Positions 10,071 to 20,830 of a stretch of DNA of 57,502 nucleotides are shown here, in pieces. Where the stretch lies: the NCBI GenBank assembly GCA_036897485.1, contig JAYMTF010000084.1:1-57502 (forward strand). The letters are read 5' to 3'. Position numbers and translations under genes: made by a program. Every line of letters begins with the position of its first letter. Position 1 is the stretch's first letter. The stretch is from Pelargonium nanum (taxonomy: Eukaryota; Streptophyta; Magnoliopsida; Geraniales; Geraniaceae). The notes beneath the pieces are model-generated. The model was given only the letters and a program-made list of their open reading frames with translations. It ran no database searches and had not been told where the DNA came from.

Positions 10071-12682
10071 TGGTATTGTAAGGTCAGATACGAATTTAAA
10101 TTTCCTTCAGCATTGGCTTGTGCAAATGTAGATATTGTTTTAACTGTCTCTCTTGAGGATCATGAGATTCTTGGTGATTTGAAGTGTTTTGGAGAGCATG
10201 AGAGTGATTTATTAGTAGGGTGTATTCTTGGGGTTTTCCTTTATTATAATAATAACTATTATTATTATTATTATTATTTTAATATCAGTTCCGTATAATT
10301 GATTACGCATTTTGCTTTTAGAAATGGATTCTTTAGTCAAAGTGTCATATGATGTTCTGACGAGTATGTTTATATAGTAAGTGTGTTTGGACTAGGTTAC
10401 TCCATTCATGAAAACTACATCCTATTTAGTTTATATGGCGTTTCCATGACATTCATTTTTGTAATATATGCCCCTAGAAAAATGAATTAGCTGTAAGGCA
10501 GATCTTGTTTGGTATCAGAAATGTTACATTTTTTTCTTCCAAAAGGCATAATGGTAATGGTAAAATAACTACTCAGGTTAGATAGAGTGCTAGATAGTAC
10601 TGAGTTTTCCTGAATTACGTGTTTATAACTAGTATTGATACAACCATAAATAGGTATAAAGCTATTATGTACTAGTATATCTTATATCAACAAAAGTTAA
10701 TTAATTTTTTTTGTTAAATTGAGTCAATATCCTGTTTTGTTATTTGATCCACATTATAGCTTGTTTAGGTAATATTTTGTAATGATAAGAAAATTTGCGA
10801 AATATCACATACCAATAGAATGAGCTAAAACTGTAATATAGTTGTTCCATGTCTACTTACGTGTCATAGACATGCTAATATTTGTCATATCTATCTTTGA
10901 TAGTCTCGATAGTTGGTTAGTTCGTTGGATTTTAGGGTTTAACTTCTATAATACAAGTGCAAGTGGCATCTAAGGGTAAAAAGTATCGTCTCTTTTCAGA
11001 TTGGAATCAGAAATCATGTGACTGCGTGGAAAGCCTTATATTTCATAAATATGAATTACGTGAGTGATATGGAAGCTAACAAGTTCCGTGTTACAACATC
11101 TGAGGTTCATAACTTTTTGCTAATAATGGTTGAGGCCCCATTTGTGGTTAGCTATTCATATCCTTATTGTCAATTTGGAGAATAATGGCAATTTTATTTT
11201 CTTTCTGTTGATTGTTTTGTGTGGAAAAGAAAAAGAGATTAATGGAAGTCTGATCAGGTGATATTTATTTGGCCTGGTTTGTACATTGATTGTGTGACTT
11301 GTGAAGATAAATTGTGCTGACATTTTCATTTAAGAGGAAACTTACAAGTTTCATTGAGTTTGAATGGGGCAAAGGCTTGATTAATGGTGTGTTTAAGTTT
11401 TGTTTTTCTAACCTGAAAACACCAAAAAGAGGGCGGCTTTATACAAAAGAAAATTGGGTTGGTATGCGTGTGAACAAATACTTAAAAGTAGAATTAAAAG
11501 ATACAATATTGGAATCTTATTCAGATCAAATGATACTTAATAAATTAACCACATAAATTGCTAGTTGGTTGTTTGGTAATCTTGATTGTTTTTGGCATAA
11601 AAGACTGTTTCTACATTATACGTATCTATTCTTTAATAGCAATCATATTGCTTGTTGAGTGACTTGTTTGTTTTTGTCAAAGCTACATGTTTCAAATTAA
11701 TTTAAAGTTATTCAAAATCGTTCTCTAAGACTAAGTACTCACTAGCTAATTATTGAATTTTGAGACAGGATGATACTGTGCAAGAGTGTCAAGTAATGCA
11801 ATAGCATGAACTAAGGTTTTGTTAGTCAGAACAAGTACTTTTAAACTCTTTCCTTGTGTGCTATTACATAATGGTTCCACCTTTTGGGTTAGGGTAGATT
11901 TTTTCAAGCTATTGAGCATGTAATGTCTTTTGCTGAATGTTGTGGAGGATCAGAATTTATTCAGCTTGGTAGGATGTATCAAATTTTGTTAAAACATCCT
12001 TCCCGTGAGTGTTTTTTGGCTGTTAGATTTATTGTAAAGAACTCTGATCATTTTCATATTCATGTTTTGAGCTGGTCCTGCACTACTTTTCACCTCTTTG
12101 GTGTTTGCTTGTCTTGCATATGGTCATCTCTGGTTCTGTTTTTTTTTTAATACTTGAAAATGCTACAAGCATTATGAAGCCTTAATTAGTAACTCTAATT
12201 TTCTGTTTGCAATATGAACCACCTACTCTCTAGGTTTTCTATTAATTAATTAGTTCCTGTTTTTGTTTCAGAAAAATAAAAATCATTCATGCCCCCCAAA
12301 ACATTTATATTCAGTGGTATTATTATGTAGGTAGTGGGTTTGGTTTCTTTCAAAGAAAAATTTATGGAAGTGGTCATGACTCTGAAATGCTCTTACTTAC
12401 CCCTTCCCAAATTTGGATACAAATAGCTTGTTTTAGATACAAAGGGTTTGACAAATATAGCATATTTTTTGTATTTGGTAAGTGTATGATTTGTGCATTT
12501 AAATTTGATGCTTATAATAGATGACGATCATTTCATTTGTTGGTGACAGATAGCTTCCTCTTATTATGACTATATCTACTCATTAGACAAACCTTATATG
12601 TGTGGTTTTGTGTTAGGGAGGAACTCTAGGAAACTAGCACTTTCTTCTTTTTAGGCAGATGTCAAATGTTGAGTTATTTTAT
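10071..12682. other. Intergenic region between RING-H2 and bZIP genes
   Basis: No gene supported in 2.6 kb of AT-rich DNA. It holds the 3' UTR of the RING-H2 gene, a microsatellite, and sequence that will include distal bZIP promoter. The longest open frames (for example 11314-11556) show no recognisable domain or coding composition. Confidence 0.45.
10240..10280. repeat. (TTA)n microsatellite in the RING-H2 3' region
   Basis: Runs of TTATTA/ATAATA with one interruption, about 170 nt after the stop codon and probably within the 3' UTR. Confidence 0.8.
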
Positions 12683-12851
12683 AATGGCCCCTCTACTTTA
12701 AAATGAACCAATTTAGTCATCGTTCTATCTCAAAGTGAACCGAAGTAGTCCATTCCTTTAGTTGACCATTAGTTGACGGAACGGACTACTTCGGCTCATT
12801 TTGAGGTATTACGAGTACTAAATTGGTTCATTTTAAAGTAGAGGGGCCATT
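12683..12851. mobile_element. MITE with long near-perfect inverted repeats upstream of the bZIP gene
   Basis: A 169-bp element whose first about 35 bases (aatggcccctctacttta and on) return as reverse complement at the right end (ending taaagtagaggggccatt). The inner parts also pair (accgaagtagtcc with ggactacttcggc), so the whole can fold into a long hairpin. No ORF. Flanks do not show a clear target duplication, so the superfamily is uncertain. Its right end is 27 bp before the TATA box of the bZIP gene. Confidence 0.85.
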
Positions 12852-12877
12852 TTGATGACCATTTTGTGCTTTAATCC

Positions 12878-12889
12878 TTATATATATAA
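12878..12889 (+). promoter_or_regulatory. TATA box of the bZIP gene
   Basis: A tatatatata-type box about 55-65 nt before the ATG at 12942. Transcription would start close to the ATG and leave a very short 5' UTR. The MITE at 12683-12851 forms the DNA immediately upstream. Confidence 0.55.
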
Positions 12890-12941
12890 GAGCTCCATCC
12901 ATCACTCGTCTCTTTCCTTCTCTCTGAGAGGAGAGTTTTTG

Positions 12942-13607
12942 ATGGATCATCCAGATGATGTAAAGGAGGGACTGCTCCATAACCGTAATCATCATCATCA
13001 TCTCTGCCTTCTCTCCCCCACCCATAATATGCAGCAGCAAGGTGACGATATGGGATTCTATTCGAATCCATCTCAGAATCCGGATTTCTCCTCCTTTTTC
13101 CATGGCCGTGTAATGGGAAACTCTCAGATTCAAGTCTCGGTCGCTGCTGCTGGGTTCTCCCCAAATACATCATCCTCTCTCAGCAACAACGAATCTACTC
13201 CGGGAGGAGGGGGAGAATCGAATGATCACTTCCAGCTGAGCATTCTCAACGAGAGGAGACTGAAAAGAATGATATCGAACAGAGAATCAGCTCGAAGATC
13301 AAGGATGCGCAAGAAGAAGCAGATTGAAGACCTGCAGTCCCAGGTTGAGCAGATTCAAGCTGCAAACCATCAGCTCTCAGAAAGGCTGATACATTTGCTG
13401 GAGTGCAACCACCAGATCCTGCAAGAGAATGTGCAGCTCAAAGAGAAGGTTTCTTCCCTCCAACTTATCCTCTCCGACGTACTCACACCACTCAGAGCCC
13501 CCGGTATGATGGAAGAACAGGAACAAGTACCTCTCAACACGACTCGCCTCAAGATTCCCGAAGCTTCGAACCGGACTGCCACGCGCTCGATGGATCTGCT
13601 TCTCTAG
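12942..13607 (+). CDS. Group-S-like bZIP transcription factor (bZIP42/43/48-like)
   Basis: Intronless gene for a 221-aa nuclear protein. The basic region NERRLKRMISNRESARRSRMRKKKQ (residues 103-127) has the invariant N113 and R121 of the N-x7-R signature. It is followed by a zipper with heptad positions L131, I138, L145, L152, I159 and L166. The family binds ACGT-core DNA (G-box, C-box) as homo- or heterodimers. The N-terminus is rich in His, Ser and Asn; the C-terminus is short. Small size, lack of introns and basic-region wording fit group S, close to bZIP42/43/48; the exact orthologue is not certain. The ATG at 12942 follows the TATA box directly. The frame continues upstream to 12852, but that lies before and across the TATA. 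I saw no sucrose-control uORF of the S1 type in the short leader. Confidence 0.9.
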   Translation: MDHPDDVKEGLLHNRNHHHHLCLLSPTHNMQQQGDDMGFYSNPSQNPDFSSFFHGRVMGNSQIQVSVAAAGFSPNTSSSLSNNESTPGGGGESNDHFQLSILNERRLKRMISNRESARRSRMRKKKQIEDLQSQVEQIQAANHQLSERLIHLLECNHQILQENVQLKEKVSSLQLILSDVLTPLRAPGMMEEQEQVPLNTTRLKIPEASNRTATRSMDLLL

Positions 13608-15047
13608 ATTCTCTGTCTTGCAGAAAACATATATACCCTCTTTTCTTTTGGTGTTTCAACAGGTTTGAATTGAATTCAGTTTTATGATGCCATATGTACT
13701 TGTGTTGTTTGAAGATTTATGTATAGATTTATAATCAATACATACAATCCTGCCTTATCCCTCCTATGAAGTACCATTTTATCAATAATATTGCAACAAG
13801 GATTGATCTTTGCAGATTTTATTTATTTTGGTACTGTCTTCACCAGACAGAGATGAGAAAATTTTGAACAGTATTTTACAATTGAATGCAAGTGTAATAT
13901 ACAGCTTAGAATGGTTTGACTAAAGAGGTAGTTTGTAGTTTTGGTATTTATTGTAACATCAATGATGATAATACCACATTATAATAGGTAGGTAGGTCAC
14001 ACATGCAAATCCAAATCTTCTTGATGCCTGTTTGATTTAGATCGGAAAAATCATATGGTTTTTATGAAACTGTGTGTTAGCTGAATTGAAATTTTGGATT
14101 ATTTGTTACATTTTAGTTGCATGTTACTGCAAGTAGGACCGAATAAAATATAATTGAAGTTGACAAACCGAGCCGAGTCAAACTCAAGGATTGATTCAGT
14201 TTTTTATGCAACGGTTCTGGATGGTTTATTATTAGTTTACATGATTTGCTTGAGTAATTTACATTACAAATTAGAATTAAATTTCGTAAACGAGAACTAG
14301 TTTGGTTTGTTTTTAACCGAAAATTGAACCGATTGATTCTTCATAAATTTGGTTTTAACCTCCTTTGATCTAAATCAATTCGTTTTGAATAGTTTGGTTT
14401 GATTTTAACCGAAAATTGAACCCATTGATTCTTCATAAATTTGGTTTTAACCTCCTTGATCTAGATCAATTCGTTTTGAAAATTGAACAAATTAAGCGGT
14501 TAAGTGACTGATCTTACATTCTCACCCCGACCTTTACCTTCAAATATTTTTAAGTTCAATTTTGCCTATGTTTTAAACTGATAAATGTCCAAAATTTTAC
14601 CATAATTGTAAGCAATTGGTATACATGAAGAATACATGATTTTAGTCAAATTTAAGGTTTTTAACTTGTAAAAAATGTGCATGGTGATTTAATGCATTTC
14701 TCATAAATAAGTAGAATTCAAGGATAGGAAATCCTAAATGCATACATGTAAAGTGAATGGAAGAGAAGATTAAATATGCTTCTAAACCCAGGACTCCTCA
14801 TGCATAAGAATACTTTTGGTTACTAAACAAAAGTGTTAACTTCTAAGCATTTAAAACTTGGACTAACCTAGAAACAAACACAGAAAGTCATTAAAGCTTC
14901 ACTACATGTAATTGGATAATACTCTGGCATTTCCTTCTCAAATTTGACATTGTCGCTATATGTTTACGACGATACATTCGCAATAATGAGAGCAAATGCT
15001 CATACACTACCAGATCAGACTTTCGGGAGCGAGCAAATGCATCATCA
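13608..15047. other. Intergenic region with a tandem duplication
   Basis: Between the convergent bZIP gene and the small-protein gene. AT-rich, no gene seen. It contains the direct repeat at 14299-14481. Confidence 0.45.
14299..14481. repeat. Tandem duplication, two units of about 91 bp
   Basis: Units at 14299-14390 and 14391-14481 both run from agtttggttt through aaccgaaaattgaac, cttcataaatttgg and aacctcc to gatcaattcgttttgaa-like ends, with only a few differences. Confidence 0.85.
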
Positions 15048-18000
15048 TCAGCTGTTCTTCACTGGTGGCTTTCCGTTGGACAGATCATTTGGGACTTCAT
15101 CCACAGAAGTTGAACTGCTGCTACTTTGATCTTCGAAAGCCAGTACTGGGTCGGCAAAGGACCGAGTACAAGGCCACCTTGACACCCATAAACTGCTCGT
15201 TAGCTTCACAGAGCACATAAGTTCCAAGTTGAAATATATAGTATATACATTATACACACACAAACACACTTAATAATACCTGCTTGACTGTATAACCGCA
15301 CCACCTATTGCAGTTTTCTCATTGAAAACGTCATCTGCAAGTATCGCATATCGACTCAAAAATATAATAAAGAAGAAAAAGATAATATCCCCGTAAAAAG
15401 TACCTATTCCGTAAAAGAAAATTTCATAACAAACTAGCCCGAAAAGAATAATGATTCTAGTGGTAAGTCAATGGCAGTTAAAATAAAGGAATACTCTTAC
15501 AATATGGAAATTTTACCAAAATCACCAGAAACCCATTTCCTGAGAAACAACAGTCAGAGAAACTGCTAAAAGAAACAAAGTATTGTCCGTCTTAAACAGG
15601 TGGGCTTTGGTGAACCTTAAACGTAATTATAGTAAATAAGTCGATACAAACACTTGAGACTACAACAGGAAATGGAGGTTCTTATTTTATTTGCTATAAT
15701 GAAGTAAATCCTAATGGTGAATATTAAGTCTGAACTTCAGCACTTTTGATCTGAATGGCTACTCCAAGTTTAAGAACATAGATGCTCCATTTTATTTATA
15801 GATTTTAAAATATCAATAATTCGCAGTTTAACAGTTGAAGGCATCTCCTAATTTGTTCTGTTTTACTAAAGCATTTCTTTTACTCCCCGTGTTACATCCT
15901 AGAGATCTGCTTCTTTTGTGAAATTTATATATATATATATATGTATATAATTATGAAATTCGTGCAAAAGTCGCTATCGAGGTCGGGTTTTGAAAGTTAC
16001 TTTTAGGTTTGCACTTTCTTTACTAATCACCACCACTTGGTAGTCCCTCTCTTTGATTAAAAAAACCTATACTCAAGAAGACCCTGCTTCTATACCTTAT
16101 TGGTCTCTACAATCTTTCTGTTATTGTAACCTATGTTAGTGCATTTCTAGGATTAGGAGTTGTTTGAGCTAAGCCAAAAAAAAAGAAAGATAAAACATTG
16201 GAATAAAATTAGATTGTGTTTGGAATCTTGAAAATAACTTGACACATTGTACTGCAAGTGTAATGTTTGGGAAATCATGAAATTTGAAATGAGAAGGTAA
16301 GAATTGTAATTTGAAATTCCAAGTTGTAGGCATGTTTTGAATCCTAATGGATTTGAGACAAATTCAAATCCAAATTCTTGGTGCATCCAAACATTGAATT
16401 TGGCTCAAATCCAGAATTTCACATGAAATCCAAGAATCCAAAAGGAGCATTATGTTACTCATCCAAATTATTCAAGAAACCAGCATCAAACTTTATTGTA
16501 AATCAAATATTTAGTTTCTCCTACCACAAAAGTGGGCAAACTAATAATTGTGAAGCTATATGCATTAGATCAAATAAACATATAGAAAAGACAATTTATA
16601 ATGGTCTTGATGGTAGCAACCATCAAAATAAGCACATTCTTTGTAATTAACACTAGAATCTGCACAAGTGCAGCAGGTGTGTGCAGCAGGTGTGTGCATC
16701 TGCTCCAATTCTGCCTAGAAGTAAATAATAGAAGAGAAATTTGAGAAAGATGTGAGCCTTTATAAAACAGAATAAATGAGCAAGGGAAAGATAAAATGTA
16801 AAAAGGCAAAGGCCCTAATATAGGTTTTGTTTACCTTTTTATGTTATTCTTTGTATCTATTTAGTGTTAATGCGTTACTTTTATGTTTGCACTTTATTGA
16901 CCAATAATCACCTCTTATTATTCCCTCTTTGATCTAAAAAACCCTAGCCTCAAGACTTTGCTTCTATACCTTTTTGAATCTCTACTATTTATTTGTTATA
17001 GTTAAGCCTAGTTACCTATGACAGCGCATTTCTAGGATTAAGCGTCATTTAAAATAAGCCAACAAGTGTGAACAAATAAAACTAACTGGAGTACGATAAT
17101 GTTACTCGTACAAACTATTCAAGAAAATAGCATCAAACGCTGTAAATAAATTAAAAAAAAAAAGGCTTTTATACCATGAAAGTAGGTAAAGAGATTAATG
17201 TGAAGCTACATTCATTAAATATAATCAACGTATAGAACAGGCAATTAATAATGGTCTTGATGGTAGTAGGAATCAGCAGTCAAAATAAGTATACCCTTCG
17301 TAATTAACACCAGCATCTGGAAACGAGCAGCACATGTGTGCATCAGCTAAAATCTTCTATAGAAGTAACAAAAAAATTGAGAAATGGTTTGGTTTAGATA
17401 GTAGATAAACATTTGACGCAAACAAATTTACCTAATATGTTACTCTTTGTATATATTTAGGGTTAATGCATAAAATTCCTAGAATCTGAATGGGCAAAAG
17501 TATTTAGTTTTTATCACAACTTTATATGGTTCGGTTACTTTTCGGAACTTTCTGTTTATGCCTTTTTTCTATTACCAAAAAGGAAAAACCAAAATGCCCT
17601 AATACAACCGAATTCTCTCGAACTTAATATGGCTAAGGTTGGCACTGTTCTAGCAATCAATATAGGTCAACTGTGGGTTAAGAACTTGAGAACCAACATA
17701 CTGCTCCAAGTACCAAAACCAGACCAAGTTGTATTTATAAAGTGAACTGTCTAGGCATCTGCAGACTCTATCTAATCAATTCCGAAGTGCATAGATATAG
17801 CGATTTCTGAAACAAGATCTTTATTAACGATAGAGAAGAATATATTCAATAGCCTTGACAATGAAGTAACACTAAATCGCACATGATGTACTAATGTGGC
17901 TCACTTACTCTATGTATGGATAAGCTAGCAAGTCAATCATTAAACTTGAGCATATGCACAACAGTATATCAAAATTCTTAAGAAAACTAAAACTCACAAT

Positions 18001-19060
18001 CTTTTCACCTTGTTTCTATTTCAACTCATTAGTTTTTGTTATAAACAGCAAGGCTGTCTCCGGGTCAGCTTATCGTGCAACTCGAGACTATTCCCTCACT
18101 GGACGATCGTAAGGGCGCACCCCCCACTTCGGCTCAGTGCATTCAAGGGAAATTTCCTTGGATCCCGACCCCAAGATTTGAACCGGGTGGCCAAGGAGGG
18201 AGCAAACCACCTTAAACACCAAGCCAACCATTGGGGTTTTTTCACTTTTTCTTTCCCTAAACTTCTTCAAAGGCCTAAACACAGTGTTGAAGAAAACAAG
18301 AAGATGAAAATTAACAAAACAATTGTTCTATCAAAGACGGCAACAAAGGGGACATTTGACGACACTTGAATCCTTAAATGAATGAAACCAAGTCGAATTG
18401 ATTAGAAGATTTGCTTAGGAATGGGAATGAGATTCTAATTGCCCAGGTTTGGACTAAGACTTTTCTGTTCATGTAAATGACTGGAACGAGAATCTCATTC
18501 CCGTTTCCGTTACAAAATTGTTAATCCAAACGAGGTTCTCATTGTTCACATTTGGATAAAGACATTTTGGTTATGAAAATGATAGTGGAATAGGAATCTC
18601 ATTCCCATTTCCATTCCACAATTTTTAATCCAAACAGTACCAAAGTTCATCCTGAACACAAAAGTGTTTCTACAACAACAACAACTAAAACAAAAACAAT
18701 AATATGACTAACAATTTTACCTCCATAAAAGTTCTTATGAGAGAAGTATGATGCAATGAGCATACGAGTGTGTTGAGCTTCATATTTTCTGTACTTTGCC
18801 ATGTATTCTGGGCTGTAAAGATCACTGCCCAAAACAACGACACTACATTACTCTTTTCTATATATATTTGAAGGCTAAAGTTGATGAATCTCAGAATCCA
18901 ATATAAGCCCTAGAAATAATCAGGCAATTGTAGGGTTTTAGATGTTCCAAATCAGCTGTAGAGGAAGAAGAACCATATGGTTGAGATCAAATACGTACCA
19001 TTTTGGTGCGAAGCCTCCTCCGGCGCCAGCGCCGGGCGTATCCTCCTTTTCCGGCGACAT
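15048..19060 (-). CDS. Small conserved-looking plant protein, function not recognised
   Basis: Four exons on the minus strand: 19060-18999, 18824-18721, 15334-15280 and 15192-15048. Phases fit throughout, giving about 121 aa. The protein starts MSPEKEDTPGAGAGGGFAPK, continues with a Tyr-rich charged segment (DLYSPEYMAKYRKYEAQHTR) and an IASYFSHKNFYG part, and ends in a Ser-rich acidic tail (stop at 15050-15048). There is no signal peptide or membrane segment. The last acceptor is ambiguous: AG sites that start the exon at 15195, 15192 or 15177 all keep frame; the 15177 choice yields ...VIQSSRWPCTRSFADP, which looks the most natural and gives about 116 aa. Intron 2 is 3386 bp and full of repeats. 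I do not recognise the family. Coding status rests on four phase-compatible GT-AG exons and non-random composition. Confidence 0.65.
16008..17410. repeat. Diverged segmental duplication inside the long intron
   Basis: Copy 1 (about 16008-16790) and copy 2 (about 16886-17410) share the ordered landmarks tttgcactttctttac/tttgcactttattgac, ctgcttctatacctt, gcatttctaggattaag, tattcaagaaa..agcatcaaa, taatggtcttgatggtag and gtgtgtgcatc. Copy 1 is longer because of an inserted MITE-like segment (about 16212-16395). Lies in intron 2 of the minus-strand small-protein gene. Confidence 0.8.
16212..16395. mobile_element. MITE-like insert with TGTTTGGA ends
   Basis: Present in copy 1 of the intronic duplication and absent at the matching point in copy 2. 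Its ends, ttgtgtttggaatcttg on the left and a reverse complement ttcaatgtttggatgc on the right, are loosely inverted. A related element in opposite orientation lies at 57120-57300. Resembles non-autonomous hAT-type elements; boundaries are approximate. Confidence 0.5.
18041..18245 (-). mobile_element. tRNA-derived SINE-like element
   Basis: Read on the minus strand, a TTGGCTTGGTG box-A-like stretch (about 18227-18216) is followed about 30 nt later by a perfect box-B-like GGTTCAAATC (18184-18175), then a tRNA-unrelated GC-rich body ending near 18041. This is the arrangement of a pol III promoter in a plant SINE. It cannot be a tRNA gene, as no cloverleaf follows box B. It lies in the long intron in the same orientation as the host gene. 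Confidence 0.6.
18410..18640. repeat. MITE-like repeat built from GGAATGGGAATGAG / CTCATTCCC modules
   Basis: Two adjacent units (about 18410-18540 and 18534-18640) each contain inverted phrases of gaatgagattct / agaatctcattcc type and end in aatccaaac. Similar modules recur at 43430-43550. This is a common plant hAT-like MITE pattern; the exact ends are not clear. Confidence 0.5.
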
Positions 19061-20017
19061 CTCTAATATGGGTCTTACAACGGAAGAAATTATCGAGTTG
19101 TTTACTTTACTACGGATATAATGTGAAATAGATATTTATTTTGTTACTAACATATAATTATCTTCTATGAAATTAGGGCCAATTTGTGTTATACGATGTG
19201 TTGAAAGTTTAATATTATGTTAAATGAACTCGACTCGTTTATTAATTGGTTGAATAATAAGACACGAATGACTCGTTTATGAGTGGGTCGACATGACACG
19301 ACACAACTAATATGTTGAAAATAGTTGAGTCTAAAGTTATACGACATGACCTGCCGTGTTTAAATAAATAAGTTGATAGATATATATTTTATTTGTTTAA
19401 CTTAAATAGGTTATTTTTTACACGATATGTTTGAACATTTGCATTTTTATCCTTAAATATGTGGGTCATTGACTAAGTCAGACATGTTAAACGGGTTCGA
19501 TACGATCACGTTCCGATTATTAAACGGGTCAACATGAACACGACACAAACTTGATTATACTGAACTCAAACTCATTTAAGTTTGTATCGTGTCACAACCC
19601 AAAGTACTAGTCATACATGGTACATAGGAATGAGTGTGCAAGTTATTTTTTTTTTAAAAAAAATCTCCACATTTATTTTTAGGGACTATTTAACATAAAA
19701 ACACATAACTCTCTCAACTATTTTTCTTTCATCTAACTCCCTTAAAATTGACATCAAATCACATACATAACCCTCTAAACTATTCTTTCCATCATCTAAC
19801 CACCATCAAGTTGACATCAAAATCATATAATCTTCTAAACTTTTTCTTTTCCACCTAATCATCTTCATGTTTCAGTGTACCAAATTGCTAGTAATGGTGC
19901 CAATTTTTTTTTCCAAAAGATTATTCTACCTTTAATATATATGTAAGAGTTAGGCTTATATTTCATTTACTCTATTAGATAATTACTACATAAGGCTCTT
20001 AAGTTGCTCTTCCTCGT
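19061..20017. other. Upstream region of the minus-strand small gene, with repeats
   Basis: Should include the promoter and 5' UTR of the small-protein gene. About 19180-19600 is a repeat full of cgacacgac and acgggtc phrases in both orientations, a familiar plant MITE-like pattern. 19688-19870 carries three diverged tandem units of about 62 bp marked by cataactctctcaact / cataaccctctaaact / cataatcttctaaact and, in the first two, ttgacatcaaa. No gene seen. Confidence 0.5.
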
Positions 20018-20830
20018 TGCAAATCACTTCGTTGGCCATCCTACACAACGAAAAACATGCTACTACTAACTAAGATCTGACTACCACAACGCGAGACACG
20101 ATCATGAACATGTCAAGTCGCCACCACATGAGTCTTCACCAGAGTCAACATCGTTAATTGTGCGCGATTTGCCGCCATAGAGGAATACCCAGGGCAACGC
20201 CAACCAATTTTAGGGTACATATGTAGCTATAGGGTTTCTTTGTTTTTTCACTTTTTGTGTTTTTCCTTTTTCTTTTGTTGTTTGTACTTTGTACAACTAT
20301 AAAGAGACATAGAGTAATTATGATTTTCTATGTACAACATTCAATTTATTTTATTGGGTTTTCAAAATTGGTAGCAAGATGAAATAATTGGGTTTTTGGA
20401 TTTATAATTTTGATTGTATAATTTTAGGTGTTATTTTTTTTTGTTATTGAAAAATCAAAATAATGAACAACCTCAATAATTAAATATCCATAACACCTCA
20501 AAAAAAATATCCATAAAGAACAATAAATATAAGGGCATAACGGACATTCTTGAAATATTTGTGGTCATATGTCATACACACGATGGTGAATTAATGTTAT
20601 ATTAAAATTAACTCATTTGCAAGTCACGTCACTAAACATCGCGCACATCAATCTGGTGGCATCAACCAAGATTCGATTACCACGACACAAGACACAATCA
20701 TGGAATTGTCAAGCCGTTGCCACTAGAGCCTTTACCAAAGTTAATGTCGCTGCTTGTGCCAAAATTCACCGTCAGAAAGGAATGTCCAAGGCAACGACAA
20801 CCATTTTTAAAGTACAAAGGTACTCTTAGA
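20018..20830. repeat. Diverged direct repeat (two copies of about 210 bp)
   Basis: Copies at about 20018-20232 and 20615-20830 share the order: cgcgcacatcaa/cgttggccatc region, gattaccacgacac / gactaccacaacgcgagacac, acaatcatg..tgtcaag, gccgccatagaggaat / caccgtcagaaaggaat, and gcaacgacaaccatttt / gcaacgccaaccaatttt. The repeat is decayed and no coding capacity is convincing in either copy. Confidence 0.6.

Noticed and set aside
11314-11556. 80-codon open frame in the spacer
   Set aside because: No domain, no splice partners and AT-rich composition like the spacer.
18175-18227. tRNA gene on the minus strand
   Set aside because: Box A and B are present but no anticodon stem and no acceptor pairing; fits a SINE head.
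20617-20829. 70-codon frame in the direct repeat
   Set aside because: The matching copy at 20018-20232 does not keep the frame; low support for coding.
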